This document shows positions 54,995 through 62,524 of a DNA stretch of 64,000 nt, one piece after another (within the stretch, counting starts at the first letter, position 1; the number at the start of each line of letters is the position of its first letter). Where the stretch lies: NCBI GenBank assembly GCA_937901965.1, contig CALGSW010000014.1, positions 62,001 through 126,000 of the forward strand, read 5' to 3'. Under the pieces are notes generated by a model. That model did no database searches. It was not told the DNA's origin and worked only from the letters and a program-made list of their open reading frames with translations. Origin of the DNA: an uncultured Bacteroidota bacterium (GTDB taxonomy: Bacteria > Bacteroidota > Bacteroidia > Bacteroidales > UBA932). A program made the position numbers and the translations under genes.

Positions 54995-55549
54995 TTAATT
55001 GTAATTTTTCAGGAGAAACATTGCTATTACAAACAAATCTTTAAGAGACTGCCTTAACAGCTGTTTAGCTCTACTCTTCTGACTTTTAACTGTGTTTACA
55101 GATATTCCGAGTATGTCTGCAATATCCTGATTACTCATACCTTCAATATAGCTTAATCTGAAAATTTTATTGCACTCTTTAGGGAGTTGGTCAAGTTTGG
55201 CGAAAAGTTCAAATAAAATTTCAGCCTCTATTTTGTCAATGAGATATCCTGAATTATCAGCGCCACTGTCATGGAGGATAGTATAATCAGTAAATCTCTT
55301 TTTTATACTGTCTCTCTTTATATTATTTAGTGCAGCATTCCTTACCGAAGAAAAAAGATATGATTTCAATGCAGCTTCATTGTTCAGAGAGAGATTCTTC
55401 TCTATGAGCTTAGTAAATACAGAGTGAACAATATCTTCTGCTTCAGAGTGTGACTTTGTATACTTGGAAGCATAAAAACAGAGCAAAGAATGATATTTTG
55501 AATATATCTCTCTAATTTCATCACAATTTAATGAGTGCTCTGCTTTCAT
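54995..55549 (-). CDS. FecI-type ECF sigma factor
   Basis: 184 residues. Sigma region 2 with SEAEDIVHSVFTKL and region 4 with LSYIEGMSNQDIADILGISVNTVKSQKSRAKQLLRQ are clear. It is the first gene of the minus-strand block and is followed by fecR, susC and susD, as is normal for sigma/anti-sigma-controlled SusCD loci. It has its own -7 box upstream. Confidence 0.93.
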   Translation of the reverse strand: MKAEHSLNCDEIREIYSKYHSLLCFYASKYTKSHSEAEDIVHSVFTKLIEKNLSLNNEAALKSYLFSSVRNAALNNIKRDSIKKRFTDYTILHDSGADNSGYLIDKIEAEILFELFAKLDQLPKECNKIFRLSYIEGMSNQDIADILGISVNTVKSQKSRAKQLLRQSLKDLFVIAMFLLKNYN

Positions 55550-55573
55550 CTATGCTTTAATGGTATAATCTAT

Positions 55574-55581
55574 CAAAGATA
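55574..55581 (-). promoter_or_regulatory. Probable -7 box of the ECF sigma/SusCD locus
   Basis: TATCTTTG on the minus strand, 24 nt upstream of the sigma gene ATG. No -33 TTTG is visible. It lies next to a minus-strand terminator (55583-55611). Confidence 0.5.
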
Positions 55582-55582
55582 A

Positions 55583-55611
55583 CAAAAAAAGCAGGTAGTG
55601 ATACCTGCTTT
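55583..55611 (-). terminator. Minus-strand terminator before the SusCD locus
   Basis: The stem AAAGCAGGTA/TACCTGCTTT (55588-55597 with 55602-55611) has a 4-nt loop and is followed on the minus strand by a T run. It would end transcription coming from the lipoprotein gene at 55778-56281. Confidence 0.7.
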
Positions 55612-55644
55612 GATCTTACCATGGAACTCATAAATCCAATTTAA

Positions 55645-55776
55645 GGCACCGGAAAAGGAACACTAAGAGCAGAACTTATTAAAATCCTGAATCAGAAGTT
55701 TCCCCATCTCAAATATGAGGATGCCCCTTTCGCAACTTATGGTTCTGAGGGGGCGATAAGGGTAACTGTAAACTGA
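55645..55776 (+). pseudogene. Truncated second copy of the Smr domain gene
   Basis: 43 codons reading GTGKGTLRAELIKILNQKFP onward to a TGA at 55774-55776. It corresponds to the last 39 residues of the gene at 41437-41715, plus four more codons. An in-frame TAA stands just before it and nothing upstream matches the rest of the domain. The first seven codons differ from copy 1 mostly at third positions, but a 38-nt stretch after them is identical. It is a gene fragment, not a functional gene. Confidence 0.8.
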
Positions 55777-55777
55777 A

Positions 55778-56281
55778 CTACTTTACAATTTTAATTAGTC
55801 TGGCTGATACTTTTTTCCCATTGAGGAACCACTCTTCGCTGCTATCCGGATCTCCGTTAATCCTCCAGCGAAATTTTCTGTTGAATTTGATTTTGTCTGA
55901 GGTGCCATCGCCCCATAGAATGGTTAGTTCCTCATTTGAATAGCTTTTTGCCCCGTCAAATTCCCCGAATTGCAACATATAATTGCCATTCATGTAGTGT
56001 TTGCTTAGCTGCAGACCAAAGAAATGAGGTGCATAATATTTTGTCATAACAGCATATGGATCTTTTTTGCACTTATACTCAACTCCTCTGTACACCGCTT
56101 TTATTAAACTTGTGTCAATAGCATTCTGATTGTCCTGATTGAGCAAATCGGCCCCATTTGCGTCTGCAACCTGGACCGTAAATATCACGGGAGATATATC
56201 CCATATCTTGCGTTCAGTAATTAAATCACACGATGACAATCCTAGTACCAACACTGCCAAGAGCACAAATTTTGTTTTCAT
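55778..56281 (-). CDS. Small lipoprotein of unknown function
   Basis: 167 residues with lipoprotein signal GLSSC (Cys18). The mature part is beta-rich and includes LTILWGDGTSDKIKFNRKFRW and EEWFLNGKKVSARLIKI. I do not recognise the family. Its stop lies 1 nt from the end of the Smr remnant on the other strand. A minus-strand terminator follows at 55583-55611. Confidence 0.65.
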   Translation of the reverse strand: MKTKFVLLAVLVLGLSSCDLITERKIWDISPVIFTVQVADANGADLLNQDNQNAIDTSLIKAVYRGVEYKCKKDPYAVMTKYYAPHFFGLQLSKHYMNGNYMLQFGEFDGAKSYSNEELTILWGDGTSDKIKFNRKFRWRINGDPDSSEEWFLNGKKVSARLIKIVK

Positions 56282-56343
56282 AGCATCCGGTTAAAATTAC
56301 AATTATATGAATATAAGATGCTTTTACAGGCTAAAACGTTGCT

Positions 56344-57261
56344 TTAGCGTACCTCTTTTATCAGCACCTGTCTCGGCTCGCCAAACCATGATCCCAGAAA
56401 AAGCCGGTTGAATATTCTGTCATGCACAAGGAAACCGGCAGGGATTCTTCCACTGGCAGAGAAGAGAACAAAATACTGCCTGTCATCTCCGTAAGTATAT
56501 TTACCGTTTTTAGTGACCATAAAGGTCTGGCCATCTTTTAATTTCCTGTATGAAATCCATTTATCAATATTCTTTACTGCTTTAAGGTCGTTCCAGTCAG
56601 CAACCTTGTACTTTCCGTAATATGCCTTGTTAATTGCATTTTTAAGTAAACGGGAGCCCTCCTCTCTGAATATGTGAGTTGTCAGTTTTAAATCGTTAAA
56701 ATCCTCTCTGTTAACATTAATTAAATCTGATAAATTAGTTGCTATGGCAAGATCCGGTCTGTAAAAGACCGCGCCTCCTTCTTTTTGCTCATATGCCGAG
56801 AAAAATGTTCCATACCTTCCCTCCTGTTCATAAACGAATCCTTCCCTTCCAAGTCCCATAAGTTTGCCCCATCTTGATACATTTTTTACAAACCTTCCAT
56901 CCGATTCGTACAGGTTTAGCGAAACTGAGTAACTCTTCCGGCTCCTGTCGTCATACAATGAGCCCGGACGGTTTGATCTCTCCTCACGAATGTCAAACAT
57001 CAGGTACCTGTCATTGTAATAACCCCAGTCAATCTGGGATTTTGAATCTGCATCATAAGGATCTTTAAATCCGGACAACCGCCACTCTCTTCCCTCAATG
57101 GGAGTTCCGGGAAATCGCTGAACATCCCATACCATCTCTCTGGTAAATTTTGTATTCAGCATAACCGATTCCTGAAAATCTCTGTTATGTCTTTGTGCTT
57201 TTAAAGATAAGGATGTAAGAATAGTAACTGTTGCAATTAGGAGAAAATTTAGAAACTTCAT
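56344..57261 (-). CDS. Secreted protein with one 'DWG' domain
   Basis: 305 residues from the ATG at 57261, giving a normal signal peptide ending near LKAQ. Residues ~55-170 repeat the pattern found twice in the 39086-40279 protein: IDWGYYNDRYLMFD, LYESDGRFVKNVS.WGKLMGLGREGFVYEQ.GRYGTFFSA. The C-terminal ~130 residues (ADWNDLKAVKNIDKWISYRKL onward) differ from that protein. The family is unrecognised. Export and similar surroundings suggest a related envelope role. Confidence 0.7.
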   Translation of the reverse strand: MKFLNFLLIATVTILTSLSLKAQRHNRDFQESVMLNTKFTREMVWDVQRFPGTPIEGREWRLSGFKDPYDADSKSQIDWGYYNDRYLMFDIREERSNRPGSLYDDRSRKSYSVSLNLYESDGRFVKNVSRWGKLMGLGREGFVYEQEGRYGTFFSAYEQKEGGAVFYRPDLAIATNLSDLINVNREDFNDLKLTTHIFREEGSRLLKNAINKAYYGKYKVADWNDLKAVKNIDKWISYRKLKDGQTFMVTKNGKYTYGDDRQYFVLFSASGRIPAGFLVHDRIFNRLFLGSWFGEPRQVLIKEVR

Positions 57262-57290
57262 GATTATTATACTTAGTGTTTGCAAATGTA

Positions 57291-57317
57291 TAAAAAAAGC
57301 AGGCATCACTGCCTGCT
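57291..57317 (-). terminator. Terminator of the acetate transporter gene
   Basis: The stem AGCAGGCA/TGCCTGCT (57298-57305 with 57310-57317) has a 4-nt loop. On the minus strand it is followed by a run of seven T. It sits just after the satP stop. Confidence 0.8.
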
Positions 57318-57340
57318 CTCTTTCATGTATTAAAGCCCTA

Positions 57341-57907
57341 TTATCTTTTTTCCAGGAATGGTTTTCCCATTGGAAGCACTGTCTTGCCTGCCAAATCGTT
57401 AATGATAATTCCGGCCATCATGTACCATGCGCTCAACGCACAGAGTATCAACTCATAACCGGCAACTACATTCAGTACAGGATAACCAAAATGGCCGGCC
57501 ACCAGAAGAATGAACCCTACAAGCAGTAAGAAAAAGGTGATTGCCATTGCCTTATGCACTCTCAGTGAGGCGACAAACATAATTACAGTGTAGAGTGTCC
57601 AGGCTAGCATAAAATATCCAACATCTGTTGTGGAAGATTTATAAACATCAAGGATATTTAGAATCCAGATAATTCCAAGACCTATCCAGAAGCTTCCGTA
57701 AGCTACAAAGGCCGAATATCCAAAATTATTTCCCATTTTCTGCTCCTGAAAGCCGGCTATCATTTGAGCCAAACCTCCAAAGATAATTCCCATTGCGAGC
57801 ACAGGACCCAGTCCCAATAGTCCGATGTTGTGAAACTGCAGTAAAAGCGTTGTCAATCCAAACCCCGCCAGACCAACAACTGCAGGATTACCATTTTTCT
57901 GATTCAT
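57341..57907 (-). CDS. satP: Acetate uptake transporter (GPR1/FUN34/YaaH family)
   Basis: 188 residues with six spans. The family signature NPAVVGLAGFG is at residues 7-17, and the later FWIGLGIIWI and AWTLYTVIMF spans match SatP/YaaH. It moves acetate, and in relatives succinate, with protons. It is a single gene with its own terminator, divergent from the AcpH-like gene. The symbol is by family. Confidence 0.88.
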   Translation of the reverse strand: MNQKNGNPAVVGLAGFGLTTLLLQFHNIGLLGLGPVLAMGIIFGGLAQMIAGFQEQKMGNNFGYSAFVAYGSFWIGLGIIWILNILDVYKSSTTDVGYFMLAWTLYTVIMFVASLRVHKAMAITFFLLLVGFILLVAGHFGYPVLNVVAGYELILCALSAWYMMAGIIINDLAGKTVLPMGKPFLEKR

Positions 57908-57947
57908 TAAATATGTTTTTTATTAATAAAGTCGGCAAAAATAGAGT

Positions 57948-57955
57948 TATTTTTG
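57948..57955 (+). promoter_or_regulatory. Probable -7 box of the AcpH-like gene
   Basis: TATTTTTG lies only 5 nt before the ATG at 57961, so the transcript may be leaderless or nearly so. No -33 element is clear. Confidence 0.4.
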
Positions 57956-57960
57956 GAATT

Positions 57961-58542
57961 ATGAACTATTTGGCCCACATATATCTCTCCGGCGGAAACA
58001 GGCAGCTTCAGGTAGGTAATTTTATTGGCGATTTCGTTAAGGGGCGCAAGTATCAGGACTTCCCGAAAGGCATATGCAAAGGGATTCTGCTTCATCGTGA
58101 GATAGACCGATTTACAGACAGCCATCCACTCTTCCTTGAGACAGTGGAGCTCCTTAAACCTTCTTTCGGCAGATATTCCGGCATTATAGCCGATATGTAC
58201 TTTGATTATCTCCTTGCATCGGACTTTAGGCGGTATAGCCATTCTACCTCCCTCGGCCTATTTGCTGCAAACTTTTACCTCTCGGCCATCCTTAACTACA
58301 GATGGCTTCCTGAACGTGTAAAGGGATTTATCTTTCACTTCATCTGGACAAACAGGCTGAAACAATACTCAACATACGAAGGGCTTGAGTACTCTCTGAA
58401 AATAATGTCACACTACAAATCAAGCGCAATAAACCCGGAACTTAGCATTGCCTTCCTCAGGGAAAACGAGAATATACTAAGATCCAGGTTTAATTTATTT
58501 ATGCCAGAGGCAATTGAGTTTGTCAGATCCTCGGCTCCCTGA
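57961..58542 (+). CDS. acpH: Acyl carrier protein phosphodiesterase-like (AcpH/DUF479)
   Basis: 193 residues from the ATG at 57961. The open frame extends upstream only across the divergent satP start. MNYLAHIYLSG, VGNFIGDFVKG, LHREIDRFTDSHP and MYFDYLLASDF are the conserved His/Asp blocks of the AcpH family, which is HD-domain-like. In E. coli AcpH removes phosphopantetheine from acyl carrier protein. Family call is firm, function by homology. Confidence 0.85.
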   Translation: MNYLAHIYLSGGNRQLQVGNFIGDFVKGRKYQDFPKGICKGILLHREIDRFTDSHPLFLETVELLKPSFGRYSGIIADMYFDYLLASDFRRYSHSTSLGLFAANFYLSAILNYRWLPERVKGFIFHFIWTNRLKQYSTYEGLEYSLKIMSHYKSSAINPELSIAFLRENENILRSRFNLFMPEAIEFVRSSAP

Positions 58543-58544
58543 GC

Positions 58545-58958
58545 CTACAGATTCATATGCAAATCTGCTTCATTTGCGGCCTCAACGTACTGGAAGATAC
58601 CTGTGAAACCATCAACCAAATCATTATAGTCCTCAATTTTGTTGCCGTCCCACATTTTGCCGGCCAGGCTGCAGATGAAAATCTTAACATTTGCCATCTC
58701 CTTTACCTGCCTCATAGACTCAATCCAACTGTTCATCTTTAGTTCACTAAACTTAGCTTTCATCTCCTCCTTCAGGTGAGGATACTCAACATAAGAGTCA
58801 TCCAGATCCTCATTGCCTTTAATAAAGGCCCTTGCTGCTGTTAGAAGTACATAAACCTCTATATCCATATCGGCTGCAGCTGCACCGCTCATTATTACTC
58901 CAGCACCCACAAGTTTGTCTATACTTCCGGACGAGAGTCCAATTACCATTTTTCCCAT
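58545..58958 (-). CDS. DsrE/DsrF-like sulfur-relay protein
   Basis: 137 residues of the DsrE fold without a signal peptide, so cytoplasmic. The N-terminus KMVIGLSSGSIDKLVGAGVI and the VKIFICSLAGKMWD segment with one candidate sulfur-carrying Cys fit the DsrE/DrsE2-type family. Such proteins accept persulfide sulfur. It lies just beyond a rhodanese/YeeE locus on the same strand, separated by a long inverted repeat, so a role as cytoplasmic sulfur acceptor is plausible. Confidence 0.78.
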   Translation of the reverse strand: MGKMVIGLSSGSIDKLVGAGVIMSGAAAADMDIEVYVLLTAARAFIKGNEDLDDSYVEYPHLKEEMKAKFSELKMNSWIESMRQVKEMANVKIFICSLAGKMWDGNKIEDYNDLVDGFTGIFQYVEAANEADLHMNL

Positions 58959-58987
58959 ATTTATCTATTTATCTGTGTTAAAAATTT

Positions 58988-59093
58988 GCCTCAGAGGAAA
59001 AGTGTCAAACATCAAATTATCAACTTGTTATGAAAAATTGCAAAAACTCGTAATTTACAGATTAACAAGTGTTTGACACTTTTCCTCTGAGGC
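58988..59093. repeat. 24-bp perfect inverted repeat with 58-nt centre
   Basis: The left arm (58988-59011) and the right arm (59070-59093) are exact reverse complements. An inner 8-bp stem (ACTTGTTA 59023-59030 / TAACAAGT 59063-59070) touches the right arm. There is no T run on either strand, so it is not an ordinary terminator. No transposase is nearby. Confidence 0.8.
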
Positions 59094-59125
59094 GAGCTGC
59101 CTGCGCAGTGGCGCACGCCTTGCCT

Positions 59126-59629
59126 CTATCCGCCGCAACCAGCTGCGGGTTTCTTAACGGAGGCTTTAACGGCGCCGCGGACAGGGGCTAGTTCAACAAG
59201 GTCCGGGAACCGGGTTTGCCAGTTGTCAAAACCTCCCTCTAAAACCTTAACATCTGAATATTTCAGAAGAGGGAGGATTGTTGCCGCCAGTGCGGATCTG
59301 TCACCGTTGCTGCAATAAACAAAGAGTGGCTTTCTCTTGCCGGGAGCCTTTTCAGAAATCATATCTTCAAGAACTCCCCTTGGAACTGAATTAGCTCCTT
59401 TTATGCAGCTTATATCAAACTCTGCCTGCTCTCTGACATCAATCATGTAGAAGCCGCCTTCATCCCCTATGACTTTATTAAGCTCCTCTGCACTTATCCA
59501 CTCAACTCTCCCTTTTGCATCCTCTGCCATTGCAGCTGCCGATTCAAAAGTTCTTGAGTCATATCCTGAACAGGAGTAAAGCAGTGTTAGTGCAAACAGG
59601 AATACTATTAATAATCTGTTCATAATCAA
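59126..59629 (-). CDS. Single-domain rhodanese lipoprotein
   Basis: 167 residues with lipoprotein signal LYSC (Cys20). One rhodanese domain (about residues 42-145) has the active-site loop YCSNGDRS (Cys106, with the Arg expected for thiosulfate-type binding). A short tail ends in GCGG, giving a second Cys at 165 that could act as a sulfur acceptor. Last gene of the sulfur locus, 15 nt after the tandem rhodanese gene. Confidence 0.88.
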   Translation of the reverse strand: MIMNRLLIVFLFALTLLYSCSGYDSRTFESAAAMAEDAKGRVEWISAEELNKVIGDEGGFYMIDVREQAEFDISCIKGANSVPRGVLEDMISEKAPGKRKPLFVYCSNGDRSALAATILPLLKYSDVKVLEGGFDNWQTRFPDLVELAPVRGAVKASVKKPAAGCGG

Positions 59630-59644
59630 TTTAATTAAAGGTTA

Positions 59645-60433
59645 TTAATGAGCCCAGTCAGAATAAGATCCTGCGTAAAGTTTAACGTTTGGATATTTCA
59701 GAACTGATGTAAGTACAAAGTAGGTAAAGCTGCCTGTAGCGCCTGTTTTGCAATAAACAATAACCTCCTTGTCCTTTGGAACAGCTGAGAATATTTTTGT
59801 GAGTTCAGCAACCGGCTTAAGTTTTGAGTTGACCGAAAGGTTGTCGTTAGGTATGCTGATTGCATTACCTATATGACCCGCCTCATAATCGGCAGCCCCC
59901 CTTGAATCAACCAGAACGGTTCCGGCACTGTTCATTTTTGACTTCACATAGTCCTTTGTTGCAAGCATCGAAGCGTTAACAGTAGGTGAGAAAGTAGTTG
60001 CAGGAAGTTTCTTTGCATTTTTTGTAATGGGCTTTCTTGCAGCAAACCATCCGGCCATATTGCCATCAAGCAGACTTACATCTTTAAAGCCGATATGCTT
60101 CATCACCCAATACATCCTTCCTGCACTAACTCCTGTTTTGCAATAAATTACAACTTTATTCTTAGGTGAAACCCCGTTACTTGCAAAGATATTTGCAAGA
60201 TCAGCCGCAGATTTCAGTGTTCCTTCCACAGGAGTGTTAGTACTGAGAGAAATCGCATCAATATTGATGGCACCGTCAATGTGAGTCTTTAGATAATCAC
60301 CTGCCGGCCTGGCATCAATCACTATCAGATTGGGATCCTTGATTATTTTTAATAGTTCATCCACACTCACCAGCTGAGCGCTCATCTGAAGAGTTGCCAG
60401 AACCGCAAATATTGTAATAAATATCCTTTTCAT
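59645..60433 (-). CDS. Secreted tandem-rhodanese sulfurtransferase
   Basis: 262 residues with a cleavable signal peptide (about 1-19). Two rhodanese domains (about 22-135 and 155-262) both keep the active Cys (Cys98 in YCKTGVSAGR, Cys228 in YCKTGATGS). Most tandem rhodaneses have a dead N-terminal domain, so two intact Cys is unusual. It should move sulfane sulfur in the periplasm. It lies between the porin and the single-domain rhodanese. Confidence 0.88.
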   Translation of the reverse strand: MKRIFITIFAVLATLQMSAQLVSVDELLKIIKDPNLIVIDARPAGDYLKTHIDGAINIDAISLSTNTPVEGTLKSAADLANIFASNGVSPKNKVVIYCKTGVSAGRMYWVMKHIGFKDVSLLDGNMAGWFAARKPITKNAKKLPATTFSPTVNASMLATKDYVKSKMNSAGTVLVDSRGAADYEAGHIGNAISIPNDNLSVNSKLKPVAELTKIFSAVPKDKEVIVYCKTGATGSFTYFVLTSVLKYPNVKLYAGSYSDWAH

Positions 60434-60451
60434 CTTTTATATCATTTAATA

Positions 60452-61531
60452 CTAGAAAATTGCCTGAATCTGAACCATTACCATATCATTCAGTATCTCT
60501 CTTGACTCCTTAAGGTTTGCATAATTAATCTGCAGTCTTGTATAGTCATTGATGTAGTAGTTCACACCAATTGTGTATGTGTTAACTCTGCTGTATCTGG
60601 AGGCTTTATCTGAATTCCATGTATCAAACTTAAGAACCGGCTCAATATTGTATTTAGTTCTGTAAGAAGCTGTAATCCATGCTCCGTCTTTATGGTAAGT
60701 GCCCGGCTGTTTTGTCTCATATCCAACTATACCGCCGCAACCCCCGTAGATAGGAACTCTTGAAGCCGAGAAGAGTTTATCTTGTCCGTAGATATACTCA
60801 CCCTGAAGAAGAAGACCTTTCCAGCTGAACTGAGCTTCGGCAGCAAAACGATAAATATTATTAAGTTTTTCAGCGGGGTCAGTAGGGTTGATTCCACCCA
60901 CTTTGAAACTACCGCCCACTTTTAGTCCTCTAAAAGGCCCCACAACTACTCGGCCAATAACATTCTTGTTTGAGTTGTCTTCCCGGTTATTCATACCGCT
61001 TCCGTTCATAAGACCCAGACTGTACTGGAACTTCAGAGAGTCATGTCCTCCGCTTATTAATATACCAAGGTCACGCTGAGGACCGGCAAGCTGATTTACA
61101 ACCTCAGAACGGTTTACAGTGTACAGACCAGAACAAGCTGTGTTTTGCTCAAGACTGAACGGACTCTTAAACTGACCAACAGTAATCTTAGCCCATTTCG
61201 CGAATCTTGTATAAGAGACATATCCATCAAGAAGATGAACTTTATTTTCAGAATTACTGAATCCACTATATTCAACTGCAAAGTAGTAATCAATGTCATA
61301 AGGAATAGAACCAAGAACACCCAGACGGGCACGGTTAAATGTAAACTCAGTCTTGTTCATGCTCTTTCCATCGGCATCCTTGCCATTTATATAATAGTTA
61401 AACTGAGGCTGAATAAAACCGGTTACGCCGATAATATCTCCGCTTCCTCCGCCGGTCATGCATCCCTGTGAGTATGCTTCAAAAGAGAAAAGTGCAAGAG
61501 CAGCTGCAATTATATATTTTATCTTTTTCAT
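60452..61531 (-). CDS. Porin (OprO/OprP-like outer-membrane barrel)
   Basis: 359 residues with a signal peptide (about 1-21). Alternating barrel strands, the VTVGQFKSPFSLEQ segment and the RDLGILISG segment are typical of phosphate-selective-porin-like proteins. The terminal strand ends in Ile-Phe. Placed between rhodanese genes, it may let an anion such as thiosulfate cross the outer membrane. The substrate is inferred from context only. Confidence 0.8.
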   Translation of the reverse strand: MKKIKYIIAAALALFSFEAYSQGCMTGGGSGDIIGVTGFIQPQFNYYINGKDADGKSMNKTEFTFNRARLGVLGSIPYDIDYYFAVEYSGFSNSENKVHLLDGYVSYTRFAKWAKITVGQFKSPFSLEQNTACSGLYTVNRSEVVNQLAGPQRDLGILISGGHDSLKFQYSLGLMNGSGMNNREDNSNKNVIGRVVVGPFRGLKVGGSFKVGGINPTDPAEKLNNIYRFAAEAQFSWKGLLLQGEYIYGQDKLFSASRVPIYGGCGGIVGYETKQPGTYHKDGAWITASYRTKYNIEPVLKFDTWNSDKASRYSRVNTYTIGVNYYINDYTRLQINYANLKESREILNDMVMVQIQAIF

Positions 61532-61553
61532 TGTATTGCTGATTTGATGTAAT

Positions 61554-62513
61554 TTAATTTGTTACGTAAGGGAAATTTCCTGATACAGTCCATTTGTTTT
61601 TCTGAAGTTGACTGTTTATCATGGCATTAGCTCCAAAGCTTATACTCTTTGCGTTATAACCCAGCACATTAAGGTAAGATGATACAAGAGCAGAGGTTTG
61701 GCCTGTCCAGCAGTATACAACTATTGTTGAATTTGGATCAAGAGTCTTAAGACCATCATTGGCAATCTTGAGAGTTTCGTTAATTCTGTATGCCCCCTTT
61801 ATATGGCCGTACTGGTTTACATCGGCCTCAGTCCAGTAGTTGTTGATAAAGAAAGTAGAAGGCGCAGCAAGAACATCGGCAGCTAAAACACTTTGAAGAC
61901 CTTTTGAAAGCATATAGGCAACTCTCTCTCTGAGAATAGCCTCGCCAGTTGTTTCAGTAGCGGCTGTCTTTGGATAGCCAAAGCTTACAGGCTGCTGAAC
62001 TGTGTTTGTTGCAGACCAGTTGGGACTCTGAAGTGCACGATCGGAAATATTTGATGTCCATTTATCAAATTTTGAGTTCCAGCCACTCATTCCCCACTTA
62101 AGGATTTTGCAGTTTCTGTAGCCGCTAAGTCTGAGGGCTACTAAAGCAACAGCTGCATTCTGACCTGTATAGCAAGTGATAACGATTGGTTTGGCCCCCG
62201 CTCCTGCAGCAGTTGTAATCACATTTGCAAGTGTTGAGTTAACAGCACCCTGAATATGGCCGGTAGCAAAATCGGCAGATGAACGAAGGTCAATTACAAA
62301 AGAGTTTGTAACTCCGGCTGTGTTAAGTGCTGCTGCATCAATAACCCAGTCTGTAGTCATATGATTCAGGTCCATGTTATTCTGGGCCATATATTGCGTA
62401 AGAACTGCAAAGTGATCCACCTCCGGCTCTACATACGCCTCTATGCAACTTGTAAATCCCACAGAGATAACAAGCGTAAAAAACAACGATCTCAAATAGT
62501 TAAGTTTTTTCAC
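61554..62513 (-). CDS. Two-domain rhodanese lipoprotein
   Basis: 319 residues with lipoprotein signal GFTSC (Cys23). Two rhodanese domains (about 48-150 and 195-310) each retain Cys: Cys114 in TCYTGQNA and Cys268 in YCWTGQTS. The loops lack the Arg of the classic CxxxxR loop and carry an aromatic after Cys. This points to a sulfur donor other than simple thiosulfate, or to a storage role. Upstream of the porin gene by 22 nt. Confidence 0.85.
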   Translation of the reverse strand: MKKLNYLRSLFFTLVISVGFTSCIEAYVEPEVDHFAVLTQYMAQNNMDLNHMTTDWVIDAAALNTAGVTNSFVIDLRSSADFATGHIQGAVNSTLANVITTAAGAGAKPIVITCYTGQNAAVALVALRLSGYRNCKILKWGMSGWNSKFDKWTSNISDRALQSPNWSATNTVQQPVSFGYPKTAATETTGEAILRERVAYMLSKGLQSVLAADVLAAPSTFFINNYWTEADVNQYGHIKGAYRINETLKIANDGLKTLDPNSTIVVYCWTGQTSALVSSYLNVLGYNAKSISFGANAMINSQLQKNKWTVSGNFPYVTN

Positions 62514-62524
62514 GATAATTAATT

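Noticed and set aside
33068..57317. GCAGG...CCTGC hairpins at 33068, 55588 and 57298 as a mobile repeat family
   Set aside because: Each lies at a gene end with a T run in the right direction. They are best explained as similar terminators.
57793..57960. Upstream extension of the AcpH-like gene
   Set aside because: It overlaps the divergent satP start, and AcpH homology begins at the ATG at 57961.
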